From: an uncultured Hyphomonas sp.
GTDB taxonomy: Bacteria; Pseudomonadota; Alphaproteobacteria; Caulobacterales; Hyphomonadaceae
Direction: 5' to 3'
Length of the DNA stretch: 64,000 bases
Assembly (NCBI RefSeq): GCF_963678875.1
Contig: NZ_OY787457.1
Span: 62,001 to 126,000, forward strand
In this document: piece after piece, positions 50,220 to 61,049 of the stretch
Position numbering within the stretch: the stretch's first letter is position 1
How the letters are laid out: every line of letters begins with the position of its first letter
The notes under the pieces: generated by a model
Told to the model about the DNA's origin: nothing
The model's database searches: none
What the model saw: only the letters and a program-made list of their open reading frames with translations
Translations under genes and position numbers: made by a program

Positions 50220-51386
50220 ATGACGGCCACGAAGCACAAATATGATCGGATTCCGTACCTCGTCGTCTACGAGGACAAGTCTGCATTCAAGGACACCTAT
50301 GCCGGCGAGATCGACAAGGTCGCCCTCAGCTGCCAGTTGCTGAAGCCCAAGGACAATCCCTCCAAGACGGTCGTGATCTGGTCCCACCCGATTGGCGGCG
50401 GTTCATACCTGCCGATGATGGCTGCCCTCGCGAAGAGCGGTGTGCACACGATCTATTGCGATACACGCTATCGGGGGGTCGATACTGCGCTGATCATGGA
50501 GAAGGTGGTCTGTGATCTTGGCGCTGTCGTGCGCGATGCCAAGGAACGCCTTGGTTACGAGAAAGTCGTTCTCGGTGGATGGAGCGGCGGCGGGTCCATG
50601 TCCCTGTTCTACCAGTCGGAAGCCGAGCAGCCTTCCGTCACCTCCACGCCCGCCGGTGACCCGCCGGACCTGACCACACGTGGCTTCATTCCCGCCGATG
50701 GTGTCATGCTCGTTGCGGCGCACCATGCCCGGCACATCACCTTCACTGAATGGCTCGATCCGTCCGTGATCGATGAAAACGATCCGGAAAACCGGGACGT
50801 GGAGCTCGACATCTACGATCCGCGTAATCCGAACCAGCCGCCTTATTCGGCAGAGTATCTCAAGCGCTTCCGCCAGGCGCAGATTGACCGGAACCGCCGC
50901 ATCACAAAGTGGGTCAAGGGCAAGCTGGCCGAGTACAAGGCCGCGGGTCAGACGAACCGGGAATACGGATTTGTGGTTCACCGCACGATGGCCGATCCGA
51001 AATGGCTGGACCCGACCATCGATCCGAATGGCCGCAAGCCGAACTGGTGTTTCCTGGGGGATCCTGAAGTCGTCAATGACAGCCCTGTCGGCTTGGCCCG
51101 CTTCTGCTCCCTGCGCAGCTGGCTCTCGCAGTGGAGTTATGATGATGCCCGGGCGGACGGCGTGAAATGCGCGGCGAAAATCTCTGTGCCCGTCCTCGTC
51201 GTCGGCAACACGGCAGATGATGGCATCACGCCGGAGCATACCAAACGCCTCTATGAGGCGGTCTCGCATGATGACAAGGAACTCGTCTGGATCCAGGACG
51301 CCAACCACTACTTCTTCGGCCAGCAGGAGAAGGCTGTCGAAGCGGCGGAGACATGCGCGAACTGGCTTCAGCAGCACGGGATGTAG
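50220..51386 (+). CDS. alpha/beta hydrolase
   Basis: A 388-residue alpha/beta hydrolase. The nucleophile elbow is VLGGWSGGGSMSLFY (Ser in GWSGGG). VVIWSHPIGGGSYLPMM resembles the oxyanion HG region, VPVLVVGNTADDGITPEH contains the probable acid, and WIQDANHYFFGQ the His. An inserted lid is rich in charged residues (about 170-250). It has GGGAGGTCCGC as ribosome binding site and lies three bases before an acyl-CoA ligase gene. An esterase releasing an acid for CoA activation is the natural reading; substrate unknown. Confidence 0.83.
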   Translation: MTATKHKYDRIPYLVVYEDKSAFKDTYAGEIDKVALSCQLLKPKDNPSKTVVIWSHPIGGGSYLPMMAALAKSGVHTIYCDTRYRGVDTALIMEKVVCDLGAVVRDAKERLGYEKVVLGGWSGGGSMSLFYQSEAEQPSVTSTPAGDPPDLTTRGFIPADGVMLVAAHHARHITFTEWLDPSVIDENDPENRDVELDIYDPRNPNQPPYSAEYLKRFRQAQIDRNRRITKWVKGKLAEYKAAGQTNREYGFVVHRTMADPKWLDPTIDPNGRKPNWCFLGDPEVVNDSPVGLARFCSLRSWLSQWSYDDARADGVKCAAKISVPVLVVGNTADDGITPEHTKRLYEAVSHDDKELVWIQDANHYFFGQQEKAVEAAETCANWLQQHGM

Positions 51387-51389
51387 GTC

Positions 51390-52976
51390 ATGGTATCCGA
51401 AGACCGCAAGGCGCGGTCTCTTGAGGAGATCGCCGATCCCGAAATTCAGACACTGGCAGACTTTCCCAAACGCCATGCATTGGTGACACCGGACAAGACA
51501 GCCATCGTCTACGAAGATACGTCGCTGACGTACCGTGAACTGAATGCGTTCAGTGACCGGATTGCCTTGGCGCTGGGAAAAGCCGGAGTTGGGAAAGGCG
51601 ATCGTGTCGCTTTTCTCGACAAGAACTCCGATGCTTTCTTCCCGATTCTGTTTGGGGCTTCAAAGGTCGGGGCAACGTTGGTTCCGGTAAATTTCCGTCT
51701 GGCACCAAAGGAGGTCGCCTATATCCTGAGGGATAGTGGCGCCCGGCTCATCTTCGCCGGGGAGGAATTCCTGAACATTGTCTCGCAGGCCCGGTCCGAT
51801 GCGAACGGGCTTGAAACGGTCGTGGCAATAGATGTCGGGGAGGGGCTTGCCGGATGGGCGAGTGCGTCGCCGGGGGCAGGTGCCCTGCCGGATCCGCCGC
51901 GCCCGGAAGATACCGCTGTGCAGATGTACACCAGCGGCACGACCGGACACCCAAAAGGCGTGGAAATCACGCATCACGCCATGGTGCAGGCCGCGATTGA
52001 AGGCTTGTCCGTCTGGCCGGCGATGTTCCGTCCCGATGCGGCGGTGCTGTGCACTATGCCCTTGTTCCATATCGCCGCCTGCAATCTGGGGCTGGCGGGT
52101 CTCTATGCCGGGGCGCGTGCGGTGATCCTTCGTGCGGCGACCGCCTCGGAAGTCATCCACCTGATTGCGGATCACAAGATCGCGGTGACGCCGCTTCCGG
52201 CGGCGCTGATTCACGACATTATCCGGCTACCGGATGTGGGCGACCTCGATCTGACGCATCTCGATACGCTCCTGATTGCAGGATCCGGGATACCTGTAGA
52301 GTTGCTGCGCGAAGCGCAGAGCGTCCTCAAATGCGGCTTCGCCTTGTCGTACGGGATGACGGAATGCTGTGGCGGCCTGACCTATCTTGGCCCGGCTGAC
52401 TGCACTTATGACGCCGGGACGAAACTCAAATCGGCCGGAAAGCCTCTCGGCGCGTCCCGGCTGAAAGTCGTCGGCGAAGATGGGGCGGAGCTGCCTCCCG
52501 GCCAGATCGGCGAAATCCTCTGCCAGACAGGCCGGGTGATGAAGTCTTACTGGAACCGTCCGGAAGCGACGGCCGAGGCCTTGAAAGACGGCTGGTACCA
52601 CAGCGGGGATGCCGGCTATTTCGATGAAGAGGGCTTCCTCTACATTGTGGACCGCATCAAGGACATGGTCATCAGCGGCGGAGAGAATATCTACCCCGTC
52701 GAGATCGAGAATGAGCTTATACAGCACCCTGAGGTCGAGGACGTGTCCGTCATCGGTATTCCGGACTCGAAATGGGGCGAGAGCCTGCTTGCCTGTATCG
52801 TGCCGAAGGCCGGCGCGCGTCCCGATCCGGCTGAACTGGAAACATTTCTGCGGCCTCGTCTCGCGGGCTACAAGATTCCGCGGAAGTATACGCTTGTGGA
52901 GAGTTTCCCGCGGAACGCGACCGGCAAGGTTCTGAAGCGCCAGATGCGGCTCGATTTTGCGGACCTGGCCAGTTGA
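51390..52976 (+). CDS. acyl-CoA synthetase (AMP-binding)
   Basis: A 528-residue ANL-superfamily ligase. Motif MYTSGTTGHPKGVEITH binds ATP phosphates. FALSYGMTECCG, YHSGDAGYFDEEGFLYIVDRIKDMVISGGENIYP and PRNATGKVLKRQMR (catalytic Lys) complete the fatty-acid/aromatic acyl-CoA synthetase pattern. It follows the hydrolase stop after three bases and is followed by a second ligase, so one of them may activate the hydrolase product. Chain specificity cannot be read from sequence. Confidence 0.92.
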   Translation: MVSEDRKARSLEEIADPEIQTLADFPKRHALVTPDKTAIVYEDTSLTYRELNAFSDRIALALGKAGVGKGDRVAFLDKNSDAFFPILFGASKVGATLVPVNFRLAPKEVAYILRDSGARLIFAGEEFLNIVSQARSDANGLETVVAIDVGEGLAGWASASPGAGALPDPPRPEDTAVQMYTSGTTGHPKGVEITHHAMVQAAIEGLSVWPAMFRPDAAVLCTMPLFHIAACNLGLAGLYAGARAVILRAATASEVIHLIADHKIAVTPLPAALIHDIIRLPDVGDLDLTHLDTLLIAGSGIPVELLREAQSVLKCGFALSYGMTECCGGLTYLGPADCTYDAGTKLKSAGKPLGASRLKVVGEDGAELPPGQIGEILCQTGRVMKSYWNRPEATAEALKDGWYHSGDAGYFDEEGFLYIVDRIKDMVISGGENIYPVEIENELIQHPEVEDVSVIGIPDSKWGESLLACIVPKAGARPDPAELETFLRPRLAGYKIPRKYTLVESFPRNATGKVLKRQMRLDFADLAS

Positions 52977-52989
52977 AACGAGGTGTGCT

Positions 52990-54528
52990 GTGAGTTTTGA
53001 AATCACGCCCCCGCTCTTCCACGATTTCGTTCGACTGAATGGCAAGTGGTATCCGGACAAACCCGCCATCATCGACGAAGGCGGGACGTTGACCTGGGGC
53101 GACCTGGACCGGCGCTCCAGCCAGGTTGCCAACGGACTGCTTCAGCTCGGTATCGGCAAGGGGCAGGGCGTCGCCATCCTGATGTCGAACTGCGCCGAAT
53201 ATGTCGAGGTCATGTACGGTATCCTCAAGGCCGGCGCGGTGATTGTGCCGCTGAACCTTGCGGTGAATGAGGAAGGCCTCATCCGGATGATCGAGGATTC
53301 CGGTGCAAAAGCCATCTTCTACACGCCGGACCAGTTCCAGAGGTTTGCCGAACAGGAATTCCCATCCGGGCGGCCGGAAGAGTTTGTGCTCGGAGAAGCA
53401 GGCGGAACGGCCAGCGAATTCCGGACATGGAGAGACGGGCAGGCAGAGTCTCAGCCGGCTGTCAGTATCGGCGAAGATGATCCGTGCAACATCATCTACA
53501 GCTCCGGCACGACGGGATTGCCGAAGGGGATCAAACACGCTTACCGGCGGCGCATTCAATCCATGTATGAGTTGTCGCTGGCGCACCGGTATCACTTTGC
53601 GTCCATTTCGATATGTCCGATCGGGCTCTATTCAAACATTGCATGGGCTTCGCTCTTCTGCGCCTTGATCGTAGGCGGCACTTGCGTCGTGCGGTCGAAG
53701 TTCGATGTGGAGGACTGGCTGGACTGTGTCGAACGGCATGGTGTGACGCACACATTCATGGTGCCGATCCAGTTCCAGCGGGTTCTGGATGCGCCAGGCT
53801 TCCGGCCTGAACGCGTTGCATCCCTGGAAGCGGTCATCTCCGGCGGTGCGCCTTTGTTTGAAGACCTGAAGCGCCGGATCGGCACCGGGTTCAATTGCGC
53901 GGTGATCGAGCTTTACGGGCTGACCGAGGGGTTCATGACGACCCTGCAGCCGGAAGAGGCGGAAGGGCGCACGGCGTCGGTTGGCAAGCCGGTGCGCGGG
54001 AACGATTATATTCTCGTCGATGATGACGGCGGTGTCGTTCCGTGGGGTGGCACAGGGGAGATCTGTGTCCGGTCCGTACACTGGATGGTCGAATATCATA
54101 ACCGGCCCGAAGCAACCGGCGAGATCAAGTATTTCGATCCGGATGGCACCTTGTGGCTTCGCACCGGCGACATCGGCCGCACGGATGAGGCGGGCTATCT
54201 CTATATCACGGACCGGAAGAAGGACATGATCGTCTCCGGCGGCCAGAATATCTACCCGGTGGATATCGAGGCGGTGATGGTCTCCCACCCGGCCGTTTCG
54301 GAAGTTGCCGTTATCGGGGTGCCGGATGAAAAATGGGGCGAAACGCCTATCGGCATCGTCGTGCCGGAGGAGGGGAGTTCTCCGGAACAGATCGCAGGTA
54401 TTCTGGACTGGACAAACACCCGTGTCGGCAAACGCCAACGGATCGCGCGCGTCGAAATCCGCGGAGACATGCCGCGCAACCCAAACGGCAAAATCCTGAA
54501 GCGGCTATTGCGCGAAGAATACGACTAG
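52990..54528 (+). CDS. second acyl-CoA synthetase (AMP-binding)
   Basis: A 512-residue ANL ligase with NIIYSSGTTGLPKGIKHAY, IELYGLTEGFMTTLQPEE, LRTGDIGRTDEAGYLYITDRKKDMIVSGGQNIYPVDIE and PRNPNGKILKRLLR. It is only distantly similar to the ligase just upstream, so the pair is probably not a recent duplication. The start is GTG 52990 with GAGGTG 6 bases ahead; the frame extends to 52957 inside the upstream gene. It ends the operon and is followed by a strong terminator. Confidence 0.9.
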   Translation: MSFEITPPLFHDFVRLNGKWYPDKPAIIDEGGTLTWGDLDRRSSQVANGLLQLGIGKGQGVAILMSNCAEYVEVMYGILKAGAVIVPLNLAVNEEGLIRMIEDSGAKAIFYTPDQFQRFAEQEFPSGRPEEFVLGEAGGTASEFRTWRDGQAESQPAVSIGEDDPCNIIYSSGTTGLPKGIKHAYRRRIQSMYELSLAHRYHFASISICPIGLYSNIAWASLFCALIVGGTCVVRSKFDVEDWLDCVERHGVTHTFMVPIQFQRVLDAPGFRPERVASLEAVISGGAPLFEDLKRRIGTGFNCAVIELYGLTEGFMTTLQPEEAEGRTASVGKPVRGNDYILVDDDGGVVPWGGTGEICVRSVHWMVEYHNRPEATGEIKYFDPDGTLWLRTGDIGRTDEAGYLYITDRKKDMIVSGGQNIYPVDIEAVMVSHPAVSEVAVIGVPDEKWGETPIGIVVPEEGSSPEQIAGILDWTNTRVGKRQRIARVEIRGDMPRNPNGKILKRLLREEYD

Positions 54529-54567
54529 CCGGCTGGCAGATACGCCGGACACCGACTACCCACTAAA

Positions 54568-54595
54568 AAAGGCCGCTCCGGTTGGAGCGGCCTTT
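54568..54595. terminator. bidirectional intrinsic terminator
   Basis: AAAGGCCGCTCC (54568-54579) pairs perfectly with GGAGCGGCCTTT (54584-54595) around a GGTT loop, 12 base pairs. The A-run before the stem and the T-run within it serve both strands. It lies between the convergent ligase gene (plus) and TonB receptor gene (minus). Confidence 0.88.
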
Positions 54596-54621
54596 CCCTA
54601 TTTGCTGGGCTTTAGGAGGAG

Positions 54622-57036
54622 CTACCAGCGCAAGGTACCTTCGAGGAATACTTTGCGGCCTTCGCCGAGGGACTGGAATGAGGACAGCACTTCGAACGCG
54701 TGCTGAATGGTGATCTCATCCGTCAGGTTGCGTCCCACAAGTGCGAGCTCCCAGCGATCATCGGCCGAGCCGATGGCAAACCGGGCGTTCAGCTTGGTGA
54801 AAGCGTCCTGAAATCCGGCGGGGTCGAAGTCCTGACGGACATAATACTCGCTGGAATAGTAGCCATCGACCTTGGCATCGAAGATGAGGTTCGGCGTGAT
54901 GTTCTTCGACCATGCCGCGCCGATATTGACCTCAACCTCTGGGGCGCGCTCGATCTGGCGTCCGCTCAGGTCGCCCTGACCGTCAACACAGGCAGGATCT
55001 TCGAGCGAGCCGTCCGATGCGATCGGGCATTGCGCATCCTTGAACTCGTCGAACTTGGCATCCGTGAAGGCGGCCGACGCATTGAAGGTCAGGTCGTCAG
55101 TCGCGAGCCATTGGCCTTCGATTTCGATACCCTTCACCTCCGCCGAGGCGGCATTGCCGATGATGAAGCGCGTGCCGTCATAGGACGAAGTCTGCATATT
55201 ATCGAACTTCATCAGGAAGGCGGCGGCGTTCAGGCTGACACGTCCATCGGCCAGGAACATCTTTGTACCGATTTCATAATTGTCGGCCTCTTCGCCTTCG
55301 AAGTCGAAAACGCCGTTTCCTTCGGACAGTGTGATACCATCGTTCAGGTCCGAAGCCGTCAGCGAAGACACGCCGGCGTACTTGGAGAGGAAATCGGAAT
55401 CCTTGGACAGAAGGATGGTGCCGAGGGCATCGTCATTTGCCTTCATGCCGCCCGGCTTGGATCCCGTCGAGAAGGCAGCATACATGCTGACATCATCTGT
55501 CATCTCGTAGAGCAGCCGGATGGACGGATCGGTATTCGTGTCCGAGCGGGATTCCCTGAAGATGAATTCGGGGTTGCTGCGCAGCGGGGCGTTCGGATTG
55601 AAGACCAAATTCACGAGGTCCGGCAGGTCAGCATGGCGGTTCTGCGCCCGGGCATCCTGATCTTCCTTTGTGTAACGCAGGTCACCGATCAGGCTCAGCT
55701 TGTCGGTGAGGTGCCAGGTCAGCTGTCCATAAAGGGAGACCGTATCCGTTTCGCGGTGGAACTCACGCAGGGACGCAACCGCGCCGTCGATCTGGTTGTA
55801 GGCAATAGCCGGAACACCGACCGTCGCGTAGAAGCCCGGCGAGTATGCGCTGTATTGGAACGTGTCGACTTCCGACGTGTGGTAAAGTCCGCCGACGATG
55901 TACTCAAACGTGTTTCCGGTCGGGGAAAGCAGGCGGGCCTCGAAGGATTTCTGCTCATATTCATCGCCGATGGATGTGTTGAGCAGGTGTTCCGGAACGC
56001 CATCGACGTCCAGATATCTTTCCGACTCCGTTTGCCAATAGTTCCCGATGAGCTCCAGCTTGTGCTCGCCAATCATGGATGAAAGCGAGGACGTGAACGA
56101 AAGGGAGTCGAGGTCATCATACTCCGGCACCGGAACGCCGGTGCCGACATAGCGGACCTGATCGGCGTTGGTTTCAATATAGTCCGGGTTGATGGGCGCG
56201 GTGGGTGAGAGCAGGGCGCCGGCCGTGACCAGTTGGGTGCGGCGCCCATCAGTCGAGGTTGAGCCGCTTTCGACTTTTGCGAACAGCATCGTGTCTGGCG
56301 TGATGTCCCACTCCAGGCTTCCGCGTGCGCCCCAGCTTTCGATTGCGTTGTCTTCTGCGCCGGTGAAGAGGTTTTTGACATCGCCATCCAGGTCTTTCGT
56401 CTGGAAGGCCAGACGTCCACGGACCGTGTCGGACAGTGGGCCGGACACGGCACCGGACGTGCGATATCCACCGTCTTCCAGTTCGATGCCGGCATTCACA
56501 TAGGCTTCGAACGTGCTGGTTGGGCGGGCGCTGGAGGTCGTGATTGCGCCGGCGATGGTGCTTTTCCCGAACAGGGCGCCCTGCGGGCCGCGCGCGACTT
56601 CGACAGAGCCGACATCCATCAGGCCTGTTTCCAGGCAGCTGGAGCGGCCGCAATAGACACCGTCATTGAAGATACTGACTGACGAGTCGAATGCGATGTT
56701 CGTCACGCCGGAGCCCAGGCCGCGGATGCGGACAGCCCAGGACCCGAACGTCTTCTGGACGGTCAGGTTGGGCACAAAGTTCTGCAGGTCTGTCAGGTCG
56801 CCGACCTGGTAGTCTGCAATCGTTTCTCCGGTGACCACGCCGATCGAGATCGGGGCGTCCTGCAGGGTCGTGTCGCGCTTGGTGGATTGAACGATAACGG
56901 CCTGCAGGCGACGTGCGCCATCTTCATTGGTGGTTTCTTCCTGCGCGTGAGCAGGAGATGCGAGCGCGAGCGCGACCGTTCCGAGGACGGCGCCGACGAC
57001 AGCACGGCTGGATGAGCCATACAGCTTCTGTTTCAT
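54622..57036 (-). CDS. TonB-dependent outer-membrane receptor
   Basis: An 804-residue receptor. The signal peptide ends ALASPAHAQ. The plug domain has RRLQAVIVQSTKRDTTLQDAPISIGVV, NFVPNLTVQKTFGSWAVRIRG and VEVARGPQGALFGKSTIAGAI. A 22-strand barrel follows (YEIGTKMFLADGRVSLNAAAFLMKFDN; FNASAAFTDAKFDEF), ending in an aromatic residue (LRW), as needed for BAM assembly. It resembles the large catabolic receptor group of sphingomonads and Hyphomonadaceae that import organic compounds. ATG 57036 has GGGAGG upstream. The palindrome at 57119 may control it. Confidence 0.93.
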   Translation of the reverse strand: MKQKLYGSSSRAVVGAVLGTVALALASPAHAQEETTNEDGARRLQAVIVQSTKRDTTLQDAPISIGVVTGETIADYQVGDLTDLQNFVPNLTVQKTFGSWAVRIRGLGSGVTNIAFDSSVSIFNDGVYCGRSSCLETGLMDVGSVEVARGPQGALFGKSTIAGAITTSSARPTSTFEAYVNAGIELEDGGYRTSGAVSGPLSDTVRGRLAFQTKDLDGDVKNLFTGAEDNAIESWGARGSLEWDITPDTMLFAKVESGSTSTDGRRTQLVTAGALLSPTAPINPDYIETNADQVRYVGTGVPVPEYDDLDSLSFTSSLSSMIGEHKLELIGNYWQTESERYLDVDGVPEHLLNTSIGDEYEQKSFEARLLSPTGNTFEYIVGGLYHTSEVDTFQYSAYSPGFYATVGVPAIAYNQIDGAVASLREFHRETDTVSLYGQLTWHLTDKLSLIGDLRYTKEDQDARAQNRHADLPDLVNLVFNPNAPLRSNPEFIFRESRSDTNTDPSIRLLYEMTDDVSMYAAFSTGSKPGGMKANDDALGTILLSKDSDFLSKYAGVSSLTASDLNDGITLSEGNGVFDFEGEEADNYEIGTKMFLADGRVSLNAAAFLMKFDNMQTSSYDGTRFIIGNAASAEVKGIEIEGQWLATDDLTFNASAAFTDAKFDEFKDAQCPIASDGSLEDPACVDGQGDLSGRQIERAPEVEVNIGAAWSKNITPNLIFDAKVDGYYSSEYYVRQDFDPAGFQDAFTKLNARFAIGSADDRWELALVGRNLTDEITIQHAFEVLSSFQSLGEGRKVFLEGTLRW

Positions 57037-57398
57037 GGATTTTACCTCCCTCATCCCGGAAGCACCGGGGGCGCCGTTTTGGTTTGAGCGCCAGAATTTT
57101 CTTGTAGTGAGCAATTTTTTCTAATGCCCATTAAAATACAAACCGGACGGGAGGATTTTGCAAGTGGTTTTGTAAAGTAATTGGACTTTTTGTCCCGCCG
57201 TGATCCAGCAGCCACACCCCGGAACGGGCGGAACAGATGGGGATGCCGGCTGGATCCAGCCGAAAGGCTTTTATGTGTTGCTAAGAAAATCTAGAGTGTA
57301 CTAAATAAACCTATGAGGTCCCTGAGACGTAATTCGTGTCGGGACAGGAGGTGCGCGGCGTGCCTTCGGCGCTAGGCTGACACGGCAGGGATAACAAT
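57037..57398. promoter_or_regulatory. divergent intergenic region, TonB receptor / TetR
   Basis: These 362 bases lack a convincing gene. They are AT-rich near both ends and hold the operator candidate at 57119-57136. A stretch near 57270-57310 (TTGCTAAGAAAATCTAGAGTGTACTAAAT region) could be a promoter for the TetR gene, but no clear consensus was found. Confidence 0.45.
57119..57136. promoter_or_regulatory. palindromic operator candidate TTnTAAT-N4-ATTAAAA (copy 2)
   Basis: TTCTAATGCCCATTAAAA has 7-base arms with one mismatch around a 4-base centre. It matches the perfect palindrome at 50122-50141 in arms and spacing. It lies 83 bases upstream of the TonB receptor ATG and on the shared promoter side of the TetR gene at 57399. 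Confidence 0.5.
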
Positions 57399-58004
57399 AT
57401 GAACGCACCGGATAAATGGCATTTTGACCGGCAGCTTCGCCACCAGCTGAAGCGTGACATGTTGCTGAAGGTCGCCGCCCGGTGTTTCAACGAAAAAGGC
57501 ACCAGCGGCACGTCCCTGAAGGACGTCGCCCGGCAGCTGGGGATCACCGATGCGGCCGTCTATTACTATGTGAAGAACAAGGAAGAGCTGATCTATCTCT
57601 GCTACAGCCGCGCGCTCGATATCGGCGGCGCGGCGCTCGATCGGGCGATTGAAGAGGGGGAGGGCGAACTGGAAAAGCTCCAGCTGTATATCCGCTACCA
57701 GGTCGAGGCTGTTTGCGGAGATGAGGGTCCGGTAGCCATGCTTTCCGAAATTCCGGCTCTGTCCAAGGTGCACAAGGATGAGTTGCTGAAACGGTCGCGG
57801 GAGCACACCCGGCGCATTACCGCAATCATCGATGCAGGTATCAAGGCCGGCGAACTGAAAGCGGACAATTCTGCCATGGTCAGCAATGCGATCCTCGGTG
57901 CCGTGAACTGGGTGCCGAAATGGTTCAGGCCGAGCGCCTCCAACAAAGGCGAGGAAGTTGCGGCCGTATTCGCAAAATCACTGACGATCGGCCTGAAGGC
58001 CTGA
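57399..58004 (+). CDS. TetR-family transcriptional regulator
   Basis: A 201-residue regulator with a TetR helix-turn-helix: MLLKVAARCFNEKGTSGTSLKDVARQLGITDAAVYYYVKNKEELIYLC. The C-terminal helical domain resembles regulators of fatty-acid or steroid degradation. The ribosome binding site (AGGGATAAC) is modest. It is followed after 27 bases by the class III CoA-transferase gene and is divergent from the TonB receptor. It is the best candidate for the protein binding the TTTTAAT-N4-ATTAAAA sites. Confidence 0.88.
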   Translation: MNAPDKWHFDRQLRHQLKRDMLLKVAARCFNEKGTSGTSLKDVARQLGITDAAVYYYVKNKEELIYLCYSRALDIGGAALDRAIEEGEGELEKLQLYIRYQVEAVCGDEGPVAMLSEIPALSKVHKDELLKRSREHTRRITAIIDAGIKAGELKADNSAMVSNAILGAVNWVPKWFRPSASNKGEEVAAVFAKSLTIGLKA

Positions 58005-58031
58005 TCGCGATCCGGAAATGTAGAGGAAGAA

Positions 58032-59237
58032 ATGAATACGACGGAGAAAGCACCGCAGGGGCCGCTGGCGGGCCTGCGGGTTCTGGAATTGGGCCAGCTC
58101 ATTGCCGGGCCGTTCTGTGCGCAGCTTTTCGGCGACATGGGCGCCGATGTCATCAAGGTGGAGCCACCGGGGCAGGGCGACCCGCTGAGGACCTGGGGTC
58201 GTACCGGGTACCCGCTTCTGTGGTCTGTATGCGCGCGGAACAAGCGCTGCATCACGGCGAACCTGCGGGAGAAGGAGGGCCAGGACATTGTCCGCCAACT
58301 GGTCCGCCAGGCAGACTTCATCGTTGAGAATTTCCGTCCGGGGACGATGGAAAAATGGGGGCTGGGCTATGAGGACCTCAAGAAGGAAAACCCCGGTATC
58401 ATCATGATCCGAATCTCCGGCTACGGGCAGACAGGGCCTTATGCGAAACGGCCTGGCTATGCGTCCGTCGGAGAGGCGATGGGCGGTGTGCGCTACCTGA
58501 TGGGCGAGCCAGACCGCAAGCCTTCCCGCGCCGGGATTTCCCTCGGCGATACGCTGGCGGGCACGTTCGCGACCGTGGGGGCACTTGCCGCGCTCCATCA
58601 CCGGAACCAGACGGGGGAAGGGCAGGTCGTCGACGCGGCGATCTATGAATCCATCCTCGCCATCATGGAATCGCTCGTGCCTGAATACACGATCGAGAAA
58701 TATACCCGCGAACGCTCGGGATCCTATCTGCCGGCGATTGCGCCTTCGAACATCTATGACGGGTCGGACGGTATGGTGATCATCGCGGCCAATCAGGATA
58801 CGGTCTTTGCACGGCTTTGCGATGCCATGGGCCGGCCGGAACTGAAAACGGATCCGCGCTATGCGACCCACGTCGCGCGCGGCGAGAACCAGGTCGAGCT
58901 CGACACCCTGATCAATGACTGGACCAAGGTCCGGACAATCGACGAGGTTGAGGCCGTCATGATCGAACACGCCGTGCCGGTCGGCAAGGTCTACCGCGCG
59001 CAGGAAATGCTGGACGATCCGCACTACGCCGCCCGTGAGGCACTGGTCGATATGGCGAGCGAGCGTTGGGGCACGATCAAGATGCAGAACGTTTTCCCGA
59101 AACTCTCTTCCACACCGGGCTCGGTGCGCTGGACCGGGCCGGAGAAGCTTGGTGAGCATACGGAGCAGGTGCTGACGGAGCTGCTGGACCTGACGCCGGA
59201 GCAGATCGAAAAACTGCGCGGCAGCGGGATAGTCTGA
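58032..59237 (+). CDS. class III CoA-transferase (CaiB/BaiF family)
   Basis: A 401-residue formyl-CoA/carnitine-CoA-type transferase. It has GLRVLELGQLIAGPFCAQLFGDMGADVIKVEPP at the N-terminus and IVENFRPGTMEKWGL. The catalytic Asp173 lies in ISLGDTLAGTFA, followed by HHRNQTGEGQVVDAAIYES. It moves CoA between an acyl-CoA donor and a carboxylic acid. The ribosome binding site is AGAGGAAGAA. Together with the ligases and crotonase nearby it supports a carboxylic-acid catabolic role. Confidence 0.93.
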   Translation: MNTTEKAPQGPLAGLRVLELGQLIAGPFCAQLFGDMGADVIKVEPPGQGDPLRTWGRTGYPLLWSVCARNKRCITANLREKEGQDIVRQLVRQADFIVENFRPGTMEKWGLGYEDLKKENPGIIMIRISGYGQTGPYAKRPGYASVGEAMGGVRYLMGEPDRKPSRAGISLGDTLAGTFATVGALAALHHRNQTGEGQVVDAAIYESILAIMESLVPEYTIEKYTRERSGSYLPAIAPSNIYDGSDGMVIIAANQDTVFARLCDAMGRPELKTDPRYATHVARGENQVELDTLINDWTKVRTIDEVEAVMIEHAVPVGKVYRAQEMLDDPHYAAREALVDMASERWGTIKMQNVFPKLSSTPGSVRWTGPEKLGEHTEQVLTELLDLTPEQIEKLRGSGIV

Positions 59238-59275
59238 CCCGTAGAGAGAACCGGGCAAGGGCCGCCGGGCCGGTG

Positions 59276-60811
<1,536 letters not shown>

Positions 60812-60980
60812 GTCAGCCTGCCTGATCTGAAGCTCTCGCTGTTTTGGTTTTCGGGCAGGTGAAACGAAAGCGGACGTGCGGTTTGCTCCGGCACTTTATC
60901 GGCTCGCTTTTCCGCGGGCACTACCTCTTGCGCGTCCTCCCCGACGCTTCGGGAAAGGTTTAGGCGCGAAAATCACATTC

Positions 60981-60995
60981 GTCAAGATTATTGAC
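60981..60995. promoter_or_regulatory. palindromic operator candidate GTCAA-N5-TTGAC (copy 2)
   Basis: GTCAAGATTATTGAC shares arms, spacing and the ATTATTGAC-like right half with the site at 41404-41420. It lies between the divergent ligase (minus, start 60811) and membrane-protein (plus, start 61050) genes. TTGACA at 60991 with TATCCA about 17 bases on could be the promoter of the plus-strand operon, in which case the operator overlaps the -35 element. Confidence 0.5.
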
Positions 60996-61049
60996 AAAAA
61001 AGCAGGCCAGCCTTATCCAGCATCAAAATGATCAGGGAGGTGAAAGAAA

